Assembly: GCA_023614405.1 (NCBI GenBank)
Contig: CM042694.1
Coordinates: 484,069,392-484,133,391 of the forward strand
Reading direction: 5' to 3'
DNA: 64,000 nucleotides
From: Avena insularis
Lineage: Eukaryota; Streptophyta; Magnoliopsida; Poales; Poaceae
Shown: positions 1-12,930 of the stretch, one piece after another
Layout of the letters: each line of letters begins with the position of its first letter
Numbering within the stretch: position 1 is the stretch's first letter
Notes under the pieces: model-generated
Seen by the model: the letters and a program-made list of their open reading frames with translations, nothing else
What the model was told of the DNA's origin: nothing
The model's database searches: none
Made by a program: the position numbers and the translations under genes

Positions 1-509
1 GCATATTTTCCACATGACCACCACATGTTAGTGACACACAAAATGGAAAATATGCAAGTTGCAAAGTAAAATGTGGCAAATATGAAAATCTCCCCTCCAG
101 CCCCACATGACGGCCCCATCGGTCATTGGCTTCGATAGCCCCACAGAACGTCCCCACATGGTGACCCCATCATTCATTGTCTTCGATGGCCCCACAGAAC
201 GGCCCCATTTGTCATTGGCTGCACAGACCACACAATCAGGAAAAAGGGGCCCACAAGTCAGCGAGAGATGGATAGCTGGCCTATCGTGTATCCTGGCCCC
301 ACCTGTTAGCACGTAATGGCTACAGTAGCACCTTCCCCAACCCGGTCCCACCGGTCAGCATGTAACGGTCAATCCTTTGACCTGACGGCATCCCTCTATC
401 CGAGCGCCTATGAGGATTTTAGAATAGAGGGATGGGAAAAGTGAGGAAAAGTTAAGCGGCTAGGGAAAACTGAGTACAACTAACGAACCAGGGGCACGCA
501 AATAGACAT
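1..509. other. Unassigned flanking DNA
   Basis: No coding region or recognisable transposon was found here. The stretch is rich in GGCCCCAC/CCCACCGGTCAGC-like phrases, which are common upstream of grass genes and in degenerate transposons, so either origin is possible. The decayed Copia sequence starts to be recognisable from about position 510. The short open frames on both strands are in low-complexity sequence and have no visible domain. Confidence 0.4.
114..230. repeat. Short degenerate tandem repeat (about 51 bp unit)
   Basis: The phrase CCCCATCggTCATTGgCTTCG followed by GCCCCACAGAACG starts at 114, recurs at 165 (period 51) and partly again at 203. The copies differ by several substitutions. 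It looks like a local slippage or replication duplication without an assigned function. Confidence 0.6.
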
Positions 510-2525
510 CCCAAGTATTTACTATACTAAAAGAACACTAATGAATAAATCTAGAAGAACACGAATCATGTGATGATTGTGATCCACTTCAAAGTGTGAG
601 TTTAAGGGTATTAGTGTTTGACTAACACACTTCGACCAAGTACTATGTGATTAGTGCCACTCTTGATGTTGGATGATTCTTCTGAAAAAAGAGGGAAATG
701 TTGAAAGAGAATCCAAAAATATAATTGGCAGAAGTTAAAGGACTGGAATTATCTATCTCAGGTATATGCAAGATATACATGTTATGAATACATATATTAT
801 TTCCTTGTTATACCGATGCAATTCTTCGGCATTGGATGCTGGATTGGTTGGTATGAAGTATAATACATAACAACTCAATATAAGAAATATGATGGTCCGA
901 ATAACTTGCAAAAGAATACGGTAATGATGTTCATCAATAAACAAATAAAGTGTTTTTATGTTTGTCATCTACATCAAGAACCAAGCCATATTACCATTTA
1001 TTCTGATTATCTGGTTCTATTATTGTGAGAACAAACTGTTGTTCCAATTGTTACTGTATTCTATAGTTGATGGATGAACCATTATAAATCTTTTTGGTAA
1101 AATAATATTCATAAAACTAAATGCTAAAAGCATCGCAAGATGAAATGATTGAAATTTCACGAACACCACCATTTAAGTTATATTGGAAAGAAAGACATGA
1201 AGAAACTACATCTTGATGGAATTTTGAAGTCAAGTCATTTTCGAACGAATTGACTCTTATTAGAATTTTCTATAGATAACTAAAACTCTATCCACGAGAA
1301 AAGTTGAATGGACAGCTAACTTAGTGGAAATAATACATATTGATGTATGAGGTCCATTATGTAAAACCATGTGTAGTGGGTTATTCTACTTCATATACTT
1401 CCACTGAGGACTTGAATAGATACATGAGTATTCTGTTTAATGAGGAAAATTATAAGACATGTGAATCAAGTTCAAAGGTTTTAGTGTGAAGAAGAAATCA
1501 TCCAGATTCGCAGAAACAACATCATAAGAGTTATGGCATGTTCGAGTTTTTAGAGAGTTTGGTAAAGTTGTTGCGAATAAAGAAATCATCGTAACAAGAA
1601 AGCCAAGAGTTTATGATTGGATCATAAAAGAAGAGATTTGAGTTATAAATTTAGCAAACATATGAAATAGTTTCATAAACTTGAGTTTCCGAAAACACCA
1701 TAGTAATATGGAATGTTTTGAGAAAATAGTCAAACCTAGTTTGACTTGGTGAGATCAAATATAGAACTTCCATTATGATTTAAAATATTATGCTATAGTG
1801 ACATATCGCTTTTACACTGAAAAAGTCAACATCATGATCCATTGAAATGGCAAGGGATAAAACCTAGTTTTTCTTTTCTAAAATTTTGGTATGGTAGGCA
1901 TGTGTAAAATGTTTACAAAAACAAAGTTGGATATGCACGTATTTGTAGGTTATCCCAAAAGTAATCGTTGGGAATTCCTCCTCCATAACACTAAAGACAA
2001 AACTGTTTGTCGCTAAAATGGTGAGTCCTTTCAGAAGGAACTTTTCGTGAAAAGTTGAGTGGGAGGATGATAGAAGCATTGATGTGGTTATTTGAACCTA
2101 AGTGACACGATCAGAGTAGCGCAACGCCGAAAAGAGTTCTAAAGGCTGCTACAATGGTCATGGCTACCATTTCTACAAATGTTGTATGTTCCAGAAATCT
2201 AAGTTCATATTGAACCATGTGGATCAGGTGAGAATCAAATAGCAAGATTTGAGGAAAGTTTCATTGTTAGACAATGATACCCTGAATACATGCAAATTAG
2301 CGATGATGAGCCCTGACTCTGTTAGATGGCTAGAGGCCATAAGAATTCGTGATAGTATCCATATATGAAAACCAACTTATGAACTTGGTAGGCCCTTAGG
2401 AAGGCGTGAAGCTTTGTAAAGCGTAAATGGATCTATAAAGAAACAGAAACGGATGTTTACATCCGCAAAATGTTCGACTTGTTAGAAAGTAGTTTTACGA
2501 CAAAATTTAAATGCGACAAGATTTG
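510..2525 (+). mobile_element. Decayed BARE-like Copia, part 1 (protease spacer to start of RT)
   Basis: The stretch aligns by eye with the better preserved BARE-like element at 26,800-28,640. Near 1190-1230 it has the pre-integrase text (AAGAAACTACATCTTGATGG), near 1320-1360 the IIHTDVCGP-like start of integrase, and near 2410-2490 the 'KWIYK.TDV' start of reverse transcriptase followed by the 'ARLV.' text. Stops and indels are everywhere, so it is noncoding. No 5' LTR or gag is seen on its left. The same old copy continues at 7821 after an inverted insertion. Confidence 0.65.
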
Positions 2526-5500
2526 ATCAAGACTAAATATCGCTATGAAAGATCAAATCTTGTCATAGTCAACTCCTTGAACATTGCCTGTAAACTTCTT
2601 TCCAACATGTCGACTATTTCATAGATGTTAAACATCCATGTCTATTTCTTTATAGATCCAAACATGACCGATAGGCTTCACGCCTTTCCGGAGGATCTTC
2701 CAAGTTCAGAAACTTGATTTCTCGTGTATGGATACTATCACGGATTCTATGACTTTTAGTCATTTTATGGAGTTAGGGACCATCATCGCTTCTTTGCATG
2801 TAGTTGGTTCATCATTGTCAAAACAATAACGACTTGTTTATCAAATCTAACTATTTGATTCTTACCCGATGCATACGGTTAAAATAGGAACTCTAATCTC
2901 CAAGATCACACCCTTTGTAATCACAGGAGCTATGAGCATTGTGGCCGCCACCGGGACACTTTCCGGTGCTACGCTACTTAGCACATATAGCAAAGTTTCA
3001 ACAACCTTATCAAAGTTCTATTGTCCCCCACTTAACTTTTCATGAAAAATTCCTTCTCAAGAAACTTGACGTTCCAAGCGACAAACTCTTTTGTCCTCGG
3101 TGTTATGGAGGAATTCCCAACAAATTCTTTTGGATAACCTACAAAGGCGTGCTTATCCAACTTTGGTTGTAAACATTTTACTTATGCATAGCATACCAAA
3201 ATTTAAGAAAAGACAATTCGGGTTTTATCCCAAACCATAACTCATATGGTGTCATTTCAACGGATCACGATGGTTCTCTTTTCAGTGTAAAAGCGGTAGT
3301 CTCTAAAGCTTTAATACTTAAAACATAATGACAGTTTTTGTAAATGAATCCTTTGATCTTACCATTCAAACAAGGTTTGATTTGATCTCTCGAACATACC
3401 ATACTCCTGTGGTTTATCGGGAAGTGCAAATTCATGGAACAATTCCTGAAATCTTAGGTGTTTTGCAAAACGTGTAACTCAAATATCTTCCTTTATGATC
3501 AAATCATAAACTCTTTTATTTTCTTGTTACAATGATTTTTCACTTCATCTTGAAAGTCTTTGAACAATTTTCAAATGTTTCATACTTCTTCCTTATTAAG
3601 TAAATATATAGATATATTCACTCAAATTTCTGGAGAAAGCATATGAAGCAAAAAGATCCATTGCATGTGGCTACACATAATGGACTATGCACATCAGCAT
3701 GCACAATTTCCAATAAGCTAGTCATTCGTTCCTCTTTGGCCTATGAACGGAGTTTTAGTTATCTCGAGAAAATATTCACAAATGTTAATTGATCAAAATC
3801 AAAAGACTCCAAAAATCCATCAACATGGAGTTTCTTCATGTTTACTTTCCAATATAATTCAAACAGCAATATCACTTCATAAGTGATATTCCAATCATTT
3901 GTCTTATGACATTTTAGCAATAATGTTTATGGATGTGATTTCTCCAACTAGACTTGTAAAAGTTCATCCATCCTTTATGGAATACGGTAATTATTTCAAT
4001 AACCATTGTTCTCGTAATACCAGAACAAAATAACAATTATTAAAACAAATCTTGAAGGCTAGGTTTGACGAAAACGAAAAACACAATAACACTTTATTTG
4101 TTTTTGATGAACATCATCACTTATTCTCTTGCTAGTTACTTAGTCCATTGCAGTTCATGAATTGTGTTGTTCTGTATGACACTTCACACCAACCAATTAG
4201 GTATCCAATACATAAGAACCACATTGTTTAACAAGCAAGAAATACAGCCATAACATGTATATCTTCTATATACCTCAGTTGGACATCTCCAACCTTTTCT
4301 TTTCTACCAAATATTTTATAGATTCTCTTTCAGTAATTCCTTTTCTTTTAAAAGAATCTATCAACATCAATAGTGGTGTCATTCACATGACACATGGTAC
4401 AAAGTGTATATAGTCAAATACTAATACCTTTGAACTTGCACTTTGAAGTGGATCACCATCATCAAATGTTTGGTGTTCTTTCAAAAATCCATTCTTTAGT
4501 AATCTATTAGTGTAGTAAACATTTTACTTACATCTTCTATTCATCCTTATCATGACAACTTTCATGATCAACCTACTATAGCCTATAAGGAAGAATCGCG
4601 AGTATAATGTTAGTTCCCAAAACCTTTTTGGGAGATCCGGATGCCTAGCATCTCCATCCTTCACAAATTCTCATACAATATGAGAACATGTATTTTGCTA
4701 AATTATACTCTATCATAATGCAACCAAAAACATTATTTCAGATATCACAATATCTTCCACACATGATGGTTTTTAAAACAATTTTTTGAGCTCCTAGATA
4801 ATCTTGATATTAAAACAACTTTTGAATATCAATCATCATGGAGGCAAACATGATACTTTAGATATTAACATCGGAATTCTTACTCTTGATTTAATACTGC
4901 TTAATAAACTTCATGGAGTAAATAGAGTTTGCTAAAGGTTTGCAATAGGACTTCTAAACTTTAAATTGACATTCAAAACAATACGATATCAGTTCGTAAA
5001 GTAAATATCCAGAATTCTATAGTTCTATTATCTCAATTAAAACTAAGCATAAGGTAGTAAACAGATGCCAATGACTACAACAAATTATGCAAATTCACTT
5101 TGATTTAGTTTATGAGAAATTTGGTTCGACTAATCCAAATTAGAAATAAACTCCCACTCAAAAACGACATCCCTCGTGCCTTTTTGGTGATTACATGAAC
5201 CAAATCCACTACACCAAGTCTGATCATCACGTGAGTCGGTGTAGCTTCAAAGGCGAGCATCAATATGGGCATCACATCAACTATATGACTCATGCTTAAC
5301 CTTTCGGTCCGTGTTCTGAGGCCATGTCTGTACATGCTAGGATCGCCAAGTAAGAACCTTAGTACTCGCGTGTGTAAAACTATCTTACACCCGTTGTATG
5401 AAAGCGCAGAGTCGAGTACACCCAATCATCATGTGATGTCTCGAACCACGATCCATAGAATGGTGCATACTTAAGGAAGAACATATTTTATCTTGATATT

Positions 5501-6119
5501 TAAATGAGGGATCATCTTATAACGCTACTAAAATGCCAAACTAGCAATATAAGATGCAAACATCATATGTGTAAAGTGGAATGATATGGTCCATGCATTT
5601 GATCACTATCATGTGCATCGTGGTATGATCTCTATCATTCCTTTGTGTGTAAGGAGAAGGTCTATGGAACTTACACGTTAGGTGTGTTGTACGGGTATCA
5701 ACTACACATCAACTTACAACATTTCCATATCATGACACTAGCCCAACAACGATCTAAACTAGACGCCTCTAATTTATCATTTGCAAGTTTTTACGTGGCT
5801 TAGGGCTTTCAAAGATAGAACCGGTCTTACCTACAAACATGGAACCGCCACGATGATAATTAAGTTATTAGCAACTCGTTGTAAATCAGATATTGACTAT
5901 AGTAGGAGAGACAGACACCCGCCAGTCACTTATGCAAAACTAGTTGCATCTTAGTCGTGGAACTGGTCTCATGTGCGATGACATGGAAAGTTGGTCCAGG
6001 CCGCTTCATCCCACTATGCCACCAATATCCAAAATACATGTAAGAAGTAATAACATGATCATCATTGCCCACATACTCTTATGTGTTCTACCCGTGCAAA
6101 GAACCTATGCACAGATCAG
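2526..6119 (-). mobile_element. Decayed BARE-like Copia on minus strand (RT to leader)
   Basis: Read on the minus strand, this goes from the leader behind a primer-binding site (5100-6119) through integrase (about 3000-3900) to the start of reverse transcriptase at 2530-2700. The leader at 5180-5480 matches the leader of the BARE-like element at 20,990-21,250 in reverse. The protein frames are destroyed. The copy stops in RT, so RNase H and the 3' LTR are missing. Positions 2530-4540 are an inverted, diverged copy of 510-2520. The stretch 4540-5100, where gag should be, was not recognised as gag. Confidence 0.65.
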
Positions 6120-6131
6120 GCTCTAATACCA
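6120..6131 (-). other. Primer-binding site of the minus-strand Copia
   Basis: On the minus strand the sequence is TGGTATTAGAGC, one change from TGGTATCAGAGC, the complement of the 3' end of initiator methionine tRNA used by BARE-like Copia elements. It lies one base inside the LTR end at 6133, which identifies that LTR as the 5' LTR. Confidence 0.75.
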
Positions 6132-6132
6132 C

Positions 6133-7820
6133 TGAAGGGTTCGCAGCATAGAAAACAAAAATTCCTACGATGGGAACTATACGCCAAGATCTATTTACTA
6201 GATACAAGCAACGAGTGGATATACATCCATAGAGAACATACCCTCGAAGACAACAAGCTTTGTTAACGAGATGGAACTCATGGATGATGTAGTCGTACAC
6301 TTGCCGATCTCAAGATTGTGATGAAGTCCTTCAGGTCCAGCAGTTCCAGCACCATCAGGTCCAGCACCATCAAGTCTAGCACTGCAAAGTAGCGATGCAT
6401 CCGTGATCACACACACATCTGATCCACCGAACAACCTCCGCCTTCTCGCTCCAGCGATGTAGCAGAAGCAGCAACTCCTTTCCAGATAAAGCCACCGGGA
6501 ACATGTATCTCGCTAATCCGAGACCATAGGGAATAACTAGAGGGAGAAGAGAACCTTCACGAGGAGGTGGGGCAACAGGAGAGGAGCCATGGGGCTCCTT
6601 TTATAGGGGAGGGGGCAGAGCCCCAAGTCCATGGCTGGCCGGCAATGGTGGGTGCCCCCACCTCTCCCTCATTCATGTGGGTGGAGCTTCCACTAAGCCC
6701 ACTCACATCAATTTCAACTCCACTCACTTTGCATTTAATGTCCACCAAATTAAATGAATTTTCTCTTTAAATAAAACAATTTTATTTATTTTATTCAGAA
6801 TTTTGTTAATTACTTTAATTAACAAACATTCACATAAAACTCCCTACAACATTTCAATATCACATGCAGAACCAGTTTCAGCAATTTCACCTGAAACAAT
6901 TCCGGTTTCCATCGACATGATTCTAGACCTTTCATAATCTTTATTTGAAACATATTTACTCCTAAATGGTATCAGTATCCCTGAAGTGTGTCACCCTACG
7001 GTTCGCGAATAATGCAGACATGATGGAGACCCCTCTCAGATCAATAATCAGAAGCGAGACCTGGAGATCCAGACTGACTCCCACACATTCAACGATGACT
7101 TATGTGATCATGTGAACCTTTAAATCTAGTAACTTAATCCCTTTGTCTCGCAATATATTACATGTCCGAGATTCGATCATCGGTATCCAAATACCTAGTT
7201 TGATCTCGTTACTGACATACACTCTTTTCTCGTTCCCGTGATATAACATTCTAGTGATCACATCACTTGCTTGCAAGCTATTTCAATGTGATATCACCGA
7301 GAGGGCCCAGAGTATATCTATCCATCAGGATTGACAAATTTCAGTCTTGATCCATGAGCCTCAACATAACACCTTCGGAGCACTGAACCCACCTTTATAG
7401 TCACCCTATTACAGTGTGATGTTTGATGTTATCAAGATACTCTTCTGGTGTTAGTGATTAACATGATCTCATGGTCTAAGGACTAAGATTACTTCTTATG
7501 ATGTTATAGAAATATAAACATAATGAATTTGATCTTAATGCTATACTTCGGATGAATGTTCATCGCATCATTCAACCAATGTTGTGACCTCGTTATTAAC
7601 AACATCCAATGTCCATGATCAGGAAACCCTGATCATCTTGTTAATCAACGAGCTAGTTTATATGAGAGGCATTACTAGGAACTTTGTATTTTGTTTATTA
7701 AACACACATGTATTAAAGTTTCCAACTAATTCAATTATAGCATGCAAAATAAACATTTATCATAAACATGGAATAAGATAATAACCACTTTATTATTGCC
7801 TCTCGGGCATATTCCCTTCA
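6133..7820 (-). mobile_element. 5' LTR of minus-strand BARE-like Copia
   Basis: On the minus strand this LTR starts TGAAGGGAATATGCCC and ends GAACCCTTCA, giving a 7-bp terminal inverted repeat TGAAGGG/CCCTTCA. A minus-strand TATA box (TATAAAA, plus positions 6599-6605) sits in a GC-rich segment, as in other BARE/Angela LTRs. The length of 1688 bp matches the 1.67 kb LTRs of the related element at 18,518. Its partner LTR is not found on the left, so the element is truncated. Confidence 0.8.
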
Positions 7821-8843
7821 GATTATTGTAGCAACCACTACATATTTATATATGATAGTTGAATAAATAGAACAATGTTCTTTTAATAGAATGGTTACCT
7901 AGGATGTGTACATGACACTATCCAAAGGGTTTTGTTAATTTGAAGGATGATAGAATATGCAAACTTCAATGGTTGAAATAAGCATAGTGGAGTTGGAATC
8001 TTCACCATGATGAAACTTTAAAGAGTTTAAGTTCATCAGAATGATGAAGATGCTTGTGTTTACAAGAAACTAAGTGGGAGCGTTAAGACATTTTTCCAAT
8101 GCTTTATGCTAATTGGATATGATGTATCTTTTATGAGACATGAATTAAGAAATTCTTTGAAATTTGATTTTGATGAAAGACTTAGGCCAAACCAAAATAT
8201 TAGAAATCTAAGTGTATACAGATAGATTGAAATGCTAATTTGGTTATGCTGAAGTACATATATGAAATATTGAATTAGTTCAATATGGTGGCATATTTGA
8301 GAGGGAGCTGTGTGAGTTTTCGAAGTCAATATATGAAAAGAAAATTTCTTGCCACATGGTAGCAAGATCAATTGTGTTAACAATTGATAGGTGAAACCTC
8401 GTGATTTGGTTAATCATGAATGCCATGATATGTACATATCTAGATAATTCCTATGCTCTAAGAGTTATGAGCATACACCTGAATGATTCATAAGATGATC
8501 AATGGACAATAGTAATGATATTCTTGTGTACTTTGGAAGAAACAAGAATATGCAATGTATGCAGAAGTGATGAAATAGTTCAATATAATGTGTTACTTTT
8601 GATGCAAGTTTGTCACATATACAAATTAATTTTATCTCAATTATTCTATATATTAACAAATAAGGTGGCACAGTGAAATGGAAGTAAGTTCCATGATGAA
8701 TTTGGACTAGTTCCAAAGGTGTAACACTGTGACAGGTACTACAACAAACGGTTGAGTATATGACTGCACTAGCAGCAACATAAAGAGGGATTTTGTGTCA
8801 AATAGTTTGATTGTCAAACTAGGTGCAGTTCCAAGTAGGTTAT
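7821..8843 (+). mobile_element. Decayed BARE-like Copia, part 2 (reverse transcriptase)
   Basis: Text resembling the RT core continues from part 1: 'CCAAAGGGTTTTGTTAATTT', 'ATATGCAAACTTCAATGG' and 'GCTTGTGTTTACAAGAAACT' match the intact-like copy at 28,770-28,950 in order. Reading frames are destroyed. The match resumes within about 60 bases of where part 1 stopped, so the minus-strand Copia (2526-7820) was inserted into this older element. Confidence 0.6.
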
Positions 8844-10515
8844 TGATGGGGTTCGTTGCATAGAATTTTTTTCTACGATTGCAACCACCAAGATCATATC
8901 TAGGAGATACATGTAACATTTTTAGATGGAATCTCCCTCGAAGACTGTAACATAGGATACTGTTCCTGCAAACAAACATGGATGGTGTAGAATGTACTCG
9001 ACCATCCTCAAGGATGCATAGATGATCAACACCACAAGAGGCAGCGCCTCCGTAATCGATCATATGTATGGTGTGCCAACGACTCCCGATCCCTTGCTCC
9101 AGTCGAGCAGAGGAAGTAGCAGATCCTCGGGAACTCCAACATTGCTATGCCATGGTAGTGGTGATGGAGGGGAATGTTTAGAGCAGGCTTCGCCGAGCAC
9201 CTTTTCTAGTGGCAATGGGGAAGACAAGCAAGGGGGACAAGATGTCAACCAAAGGGAATATGAGAGAGGCTTATGAGAGAGAGTGTGGAGAGGAGGAGGA
9301 GGCCACCTCCTTTTATAGGGGAGAGGGGACAAGACCCTCCCTTGGTTAGCGGCCAAGAGGGTGCCCCCTCCCCTCCTATCATTCATGTGAGTGCTCCCTC
9401 CAACTCACATAAACTCCACCTTCACTTTCTCCCATTTAATCTCCACTCAAAAATCAAAGGTCTTTCCATTAAAGAATTTTAATTCCCTTGTTTTAATGAA
9501 ACTCAATTTAATTAGTAATTCATTTAATGAACACATTAACATTTTTATCCCTTGCTTCGTTTTGATACCCCAAAACTATTTTCGGCAGAACAATTTCCGC
9601 AGCAGAACAATTTTTTGCAATGTCCATTAACTTCCCTTGTGCTCCCTGTCCACTCAAATGCGCCGGTTAACATTAAGTGTGTCTCCTTATGGGTTCATGA
9701 ACTATGTAGACATGATCGAGACTTTCTACGATTAATAATCATTAGCGGGATCTGGAGATCCATAATGACTCCCACTAGTTCCACGAAAATCCAATGATCG
9801 TCGGAACCTTTTTCGCTGCAATCAAATTCCTTTTGTCTCGCAATATATTACATGTCCAAGATTCGATCAATCAGTATCATCTATAGCTTGTTTAATCTCG
9901 TTCCTGACAAGTACTTCTTTTATCATTCTTGTGATATAACATTCTAGTGATCAAATCACTTGCTTACAAGCTATGTCAATGTGATATCACCGAGAGGGCC
10001 CTGAGTATATCTATCCATCATCTAGATGGACAAATCCCATTCTTGATACACGAGCCTCAACTAACACTTTCCAAGTACCCGATGACACATTTATAATCAC
10101 CTAGTTACAAAGTGATGTTTGATGTAATCAAAGTACCTTTCTAGTGAAAGTGATTGACGTGATCTCATGGTCTAAGGACATTGAGTTACTACGAGTGTGA
10201 TAACAATATAAGCTTGAGGACATGATCATTTTGTTACATCTACTTCGGGTGACTATTCATCATATCATTCTCTAATGATATGACCCTGTTATTAACAACA
10301 TCTAATGTTCATGATCAGGAAACCTGTGATCTCATCAGTTAGTCAACAAGCCAGTATTAAGAGAGGCTTTATTAGGAACATTTTCTATTTATATATTCAC
10401 ACATGTATTAATGTTTCATATTAACACAATTATAGCATGAAAGATAAACATCTATTATAAACCTGGAATAGCATAATAACCACTTTATTATTGCCTCTCG
10501 GGCATATTCCTTTCA
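8844..10515 (-). mobile_element. Solo LTR of a BARE-like Copia
   Basis: On the minus strand it begins TGAAAGGAATATGCCCGAG and ends with AACCCCATCA, 1672 bp long. It is flanked on both sides by the 5-bp direct repeat GTTAT (8839-8843 and 10516-10520), the usual Copia target-site duplication. No primer-binding site follows it, so it is a solo LTR left by LTR-LTR recombination. A minus-strand TATA box (TATAAAA, plus 9311-9317) is present. Confidence 0.85.
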
Positions 10516-10790
10516 GTTATACTATAAAGATCTATTGTACGACAATAAGATCAATATAGTTCTAGCTTAAGGAATTGAGGTCTCACCAGAAGACTAAATT
10601 ATACAATGCCATGTCATTGGAGAATGAGTTGATGCATAGTGATGCATATACATGCAAATACACATAGATCTTAAAGTTTCAGTTATGGAGATTGGCTTTA
10701 CCACAAGAAACACATGTGGATAACACCAGAATGCCATAGGTGTTAAAATGCGTGAAGACTAGATTGTTGACTCTAGTGCAAGAGTGAGAC
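10516..10790 (+). mobile_element. Decayed BARE-like Copia, part 3 (RNase H end and polypurine tract)
   Basis: The segment ending 'ATTGTTGACTCTAGTGCAAG' and a purine run just before 10,791 is the same as the end of the BARE-like element at 29,900-29,993 (end of RNase H, then polypurine tract). It connects part 2 to the LTR that follows. Confidence 0.65.
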
Positions 10791-12570
10791 TGAATGAGAT
10801 GTGCCCTAGAGTCCAATAATAAATATGCTTTTATTGACATATCTCATTAGTTCATAATAGTTTTGTATCATGATAGAACTGTATTAAGTGGAAACATTAA
10901 TACATGTGTGGTATATAAACAAACTAGGTCCCTAGTATCCTCTAGACTAGTTCGTTGGGTAGCTGATGATTGAGGTTTCTCGATCATGGACTTTACCACA
11001 TCAAATGACAACGAGGTCACTTATGAAGTGATGGACAACACCCGACCCCTAGTATTGCAATGTTATCTAGTCAAATAGTTCAACATTGTAATATCTAGCA
11101 AAGCATAGTGATTCAGTCTTTCAACCGTGAGATCATATTAATCACTATCTCCCGAGGCTGCTTTGATCACATCAACCGTCATGTCCATAACTGGGTGACC
11201 ATAAAGGTGTGCGTTCAGTATTCTAGAGAAACTTTTGAGGCCTATGTATCAAGACTGCCCATCCAAGTGATAGATAGATACCCTAGACCCACTCGGTGAG
11301 ATTACATCTACAAGTTTGCAAACATGTGACTGGGTCATGGGGATGTAATATCACGGGAATGAGTAAATATGTTTGTCGGTAACAAGATCAAACTAGGTAT
11401 GCAAATACCAAAGATCAGATCTTAGAAAAACTAGGTATCATAGAGAAAAGGGAATGAGACTCAATGTTTAAGGTTTAAGCGATCAAGTTAATCGTGGAAT
11501 GCATGGGGGCCATATTGTGTTTCCAGATACCGCTATTGTTCATTCATCGAAAAGTGTGTCGATCACGTCTGTGTATTCCTGAGCCATAGGGTGTCACACT
11601 TAAGGGTAGAGACGCTTAGGGATTGATCCAAGATTGTAGGAGAAAAGAGAGAGAACTCCGGAATTGTTTTGGGGAGATGCCGAAAGTGTTTCGGGGATAT
11701 CCGATAATGATTAGGGGCTCCAAAAGGTGTTTCTGAATGATAGGTATTAAATAATTGTATTTAATATTAATTAAATGAATTAATATTAAAAATATTATTT
11801 AAATTGGATTTTGGGGGCAGCCCACCTAATTGGCCTCACTAGAGGAGACCCAAGAGGGGGCCGCCGCCCTAGGAAAGGCCTTGGGAGGCCACCGGCCACA
11901 TGTGGGCCTCACACCATGTGGGGCCCATGTGGGGGCTAGGCGACGCAGCTGCCTCCACCTCGTCCCCTTGATTAGTCCCACCCCAGGACTTTGAGGGAGC
12001 TAGTACCTCCCTTCCACCTATATAAAGAGGGTCACCCCTCTCCCCAAATCCATCCCATCAATTGGCTACTGCCTCTCTCTCTCTCTATCTATCTATATAT
12101 CTATCTATCTCCCTCTCCCACATGTGTGGTTCCCAAGATTGGAATTGCACATGGGGATTGGGGTTTCTCCACCATACACATGTTGTCGTGCTGCTGGACT
12201 CGGTCCCGATCAATCATCTTCCGCTACTTTGCTGGAGCGGAGCCCGGGAGAAGTGTATACATTGTATGTGTCTAAGGACACGAGGCACTGCCACTCGTGG
12301 TGCTTTTTCTTGGATCTTGGAGCTTGGACGTAGACATGACATGAGGTCGACTATGTTAGATAAGGAGCAAGGGATGACTTGTGAGGAGCTTCACGCCCTT
12401 GAGGTCGGGCGAGTTTGACTGCGTCATCCATATTCCCCGCGGAACGTTAACCGCGTTCGATCTTCAAAGGTATGAACACCAAATCCTCGCTTGTTACTTT
12501 ACATCTGCATAGATAGATCTTGGCTAGGTGTGTTCACCATAGGAATTTGTTTGTTTTCTACCGTGGAACC
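10791..12570 (+). mobile_element. 3' LTR of the decayed plus-strand BARE-like Copia
   Basis: It starts TGAATGAGATGTGCCC, the diverged equivalent of TGTTGGAGATATGCCC, and contains the conserved LTR phrases for the strand (for example the 'ATGGGGATGTAATATCACGG' part). A TATA box (TATATAAAG, 12,019-12,027) and a long GC-rich leader follow. The end is near 12,570 ('TTTTCTACCGTGGAACCCC'); the exact last base is unclear because the neighbouring Copia joins directly. Confidence 0.7.
12073..12118. repeat. CT / ATCT microsatellite
   Basis: A run of CT dinucleotides passes into ATCT tetranucleotides. It lies in the transcribed part of the LTR just after the TATA box. It is a simple sequence repeat. 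Confidence 0.85.
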
Positions 12571-12930
12571 CCTTGAAGGGGTTCTCCTTGAAGAGGTTCC
12601 TCAACATGGTGAAAAAATTCCACACCCATTATTCTTATGGATTGAGGAGGAATTTCATCACCTACATCACCAAGATCAATTTCCCCCACTTGGGAGCATA
12701 GATGATCATCAAACCTCACATTACAAGAGACTATAACTTGCCCAGTGGACTTGTTATACACTATAAGCATGAGAATCCAAAGAATAGCCAAGAAATATAC
12801 CTTCAAAGACCGAGACTCGAATTTAGATAACCGGTTACCTTTCTTGAGAATGTAGCACCTACACCCAAACACTTGAAGGTTGTGGATACTTGACTTCTTG
12901 TCGCTCCTAGTCTTTTGCAAGCCTCCACAA
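12571..12930 (-). pseudogene. Copia integrase C-terminal / linker fragment
   Basis: The minus strand reads through an open frame with the phrase 'LQVFGCRCYILKKGN' followed by 'YNKSTGQVIVSCNVRFDD', the conserved stretch after the integrase core of plant Copia polyproteins. It belongs to the same element as 15,263-16,456 and 43,745-45,815, which encode the earlier parts. RT, RNase H and the 3' LTR that should lie further left are absent, so the element is truncated at 12,571 where it meets the other LTR. Confidence 0.75.

Noticed and set aside
8844..10515. A full Copia element between 6133 and 10,515 with two LTRs
   Set aside because: The LTR at 8844 has its own GTTAT duplication and the sequence between the two LTRs is plus-strand RT of an older copy, so they are separate insertions.
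11991..12418. Open frames inside the LTR at 10,791-12,570
   Set aside because: They overlap a microsatellite and the LTR leader, and equivalent frames are not kept in the related LTRs.
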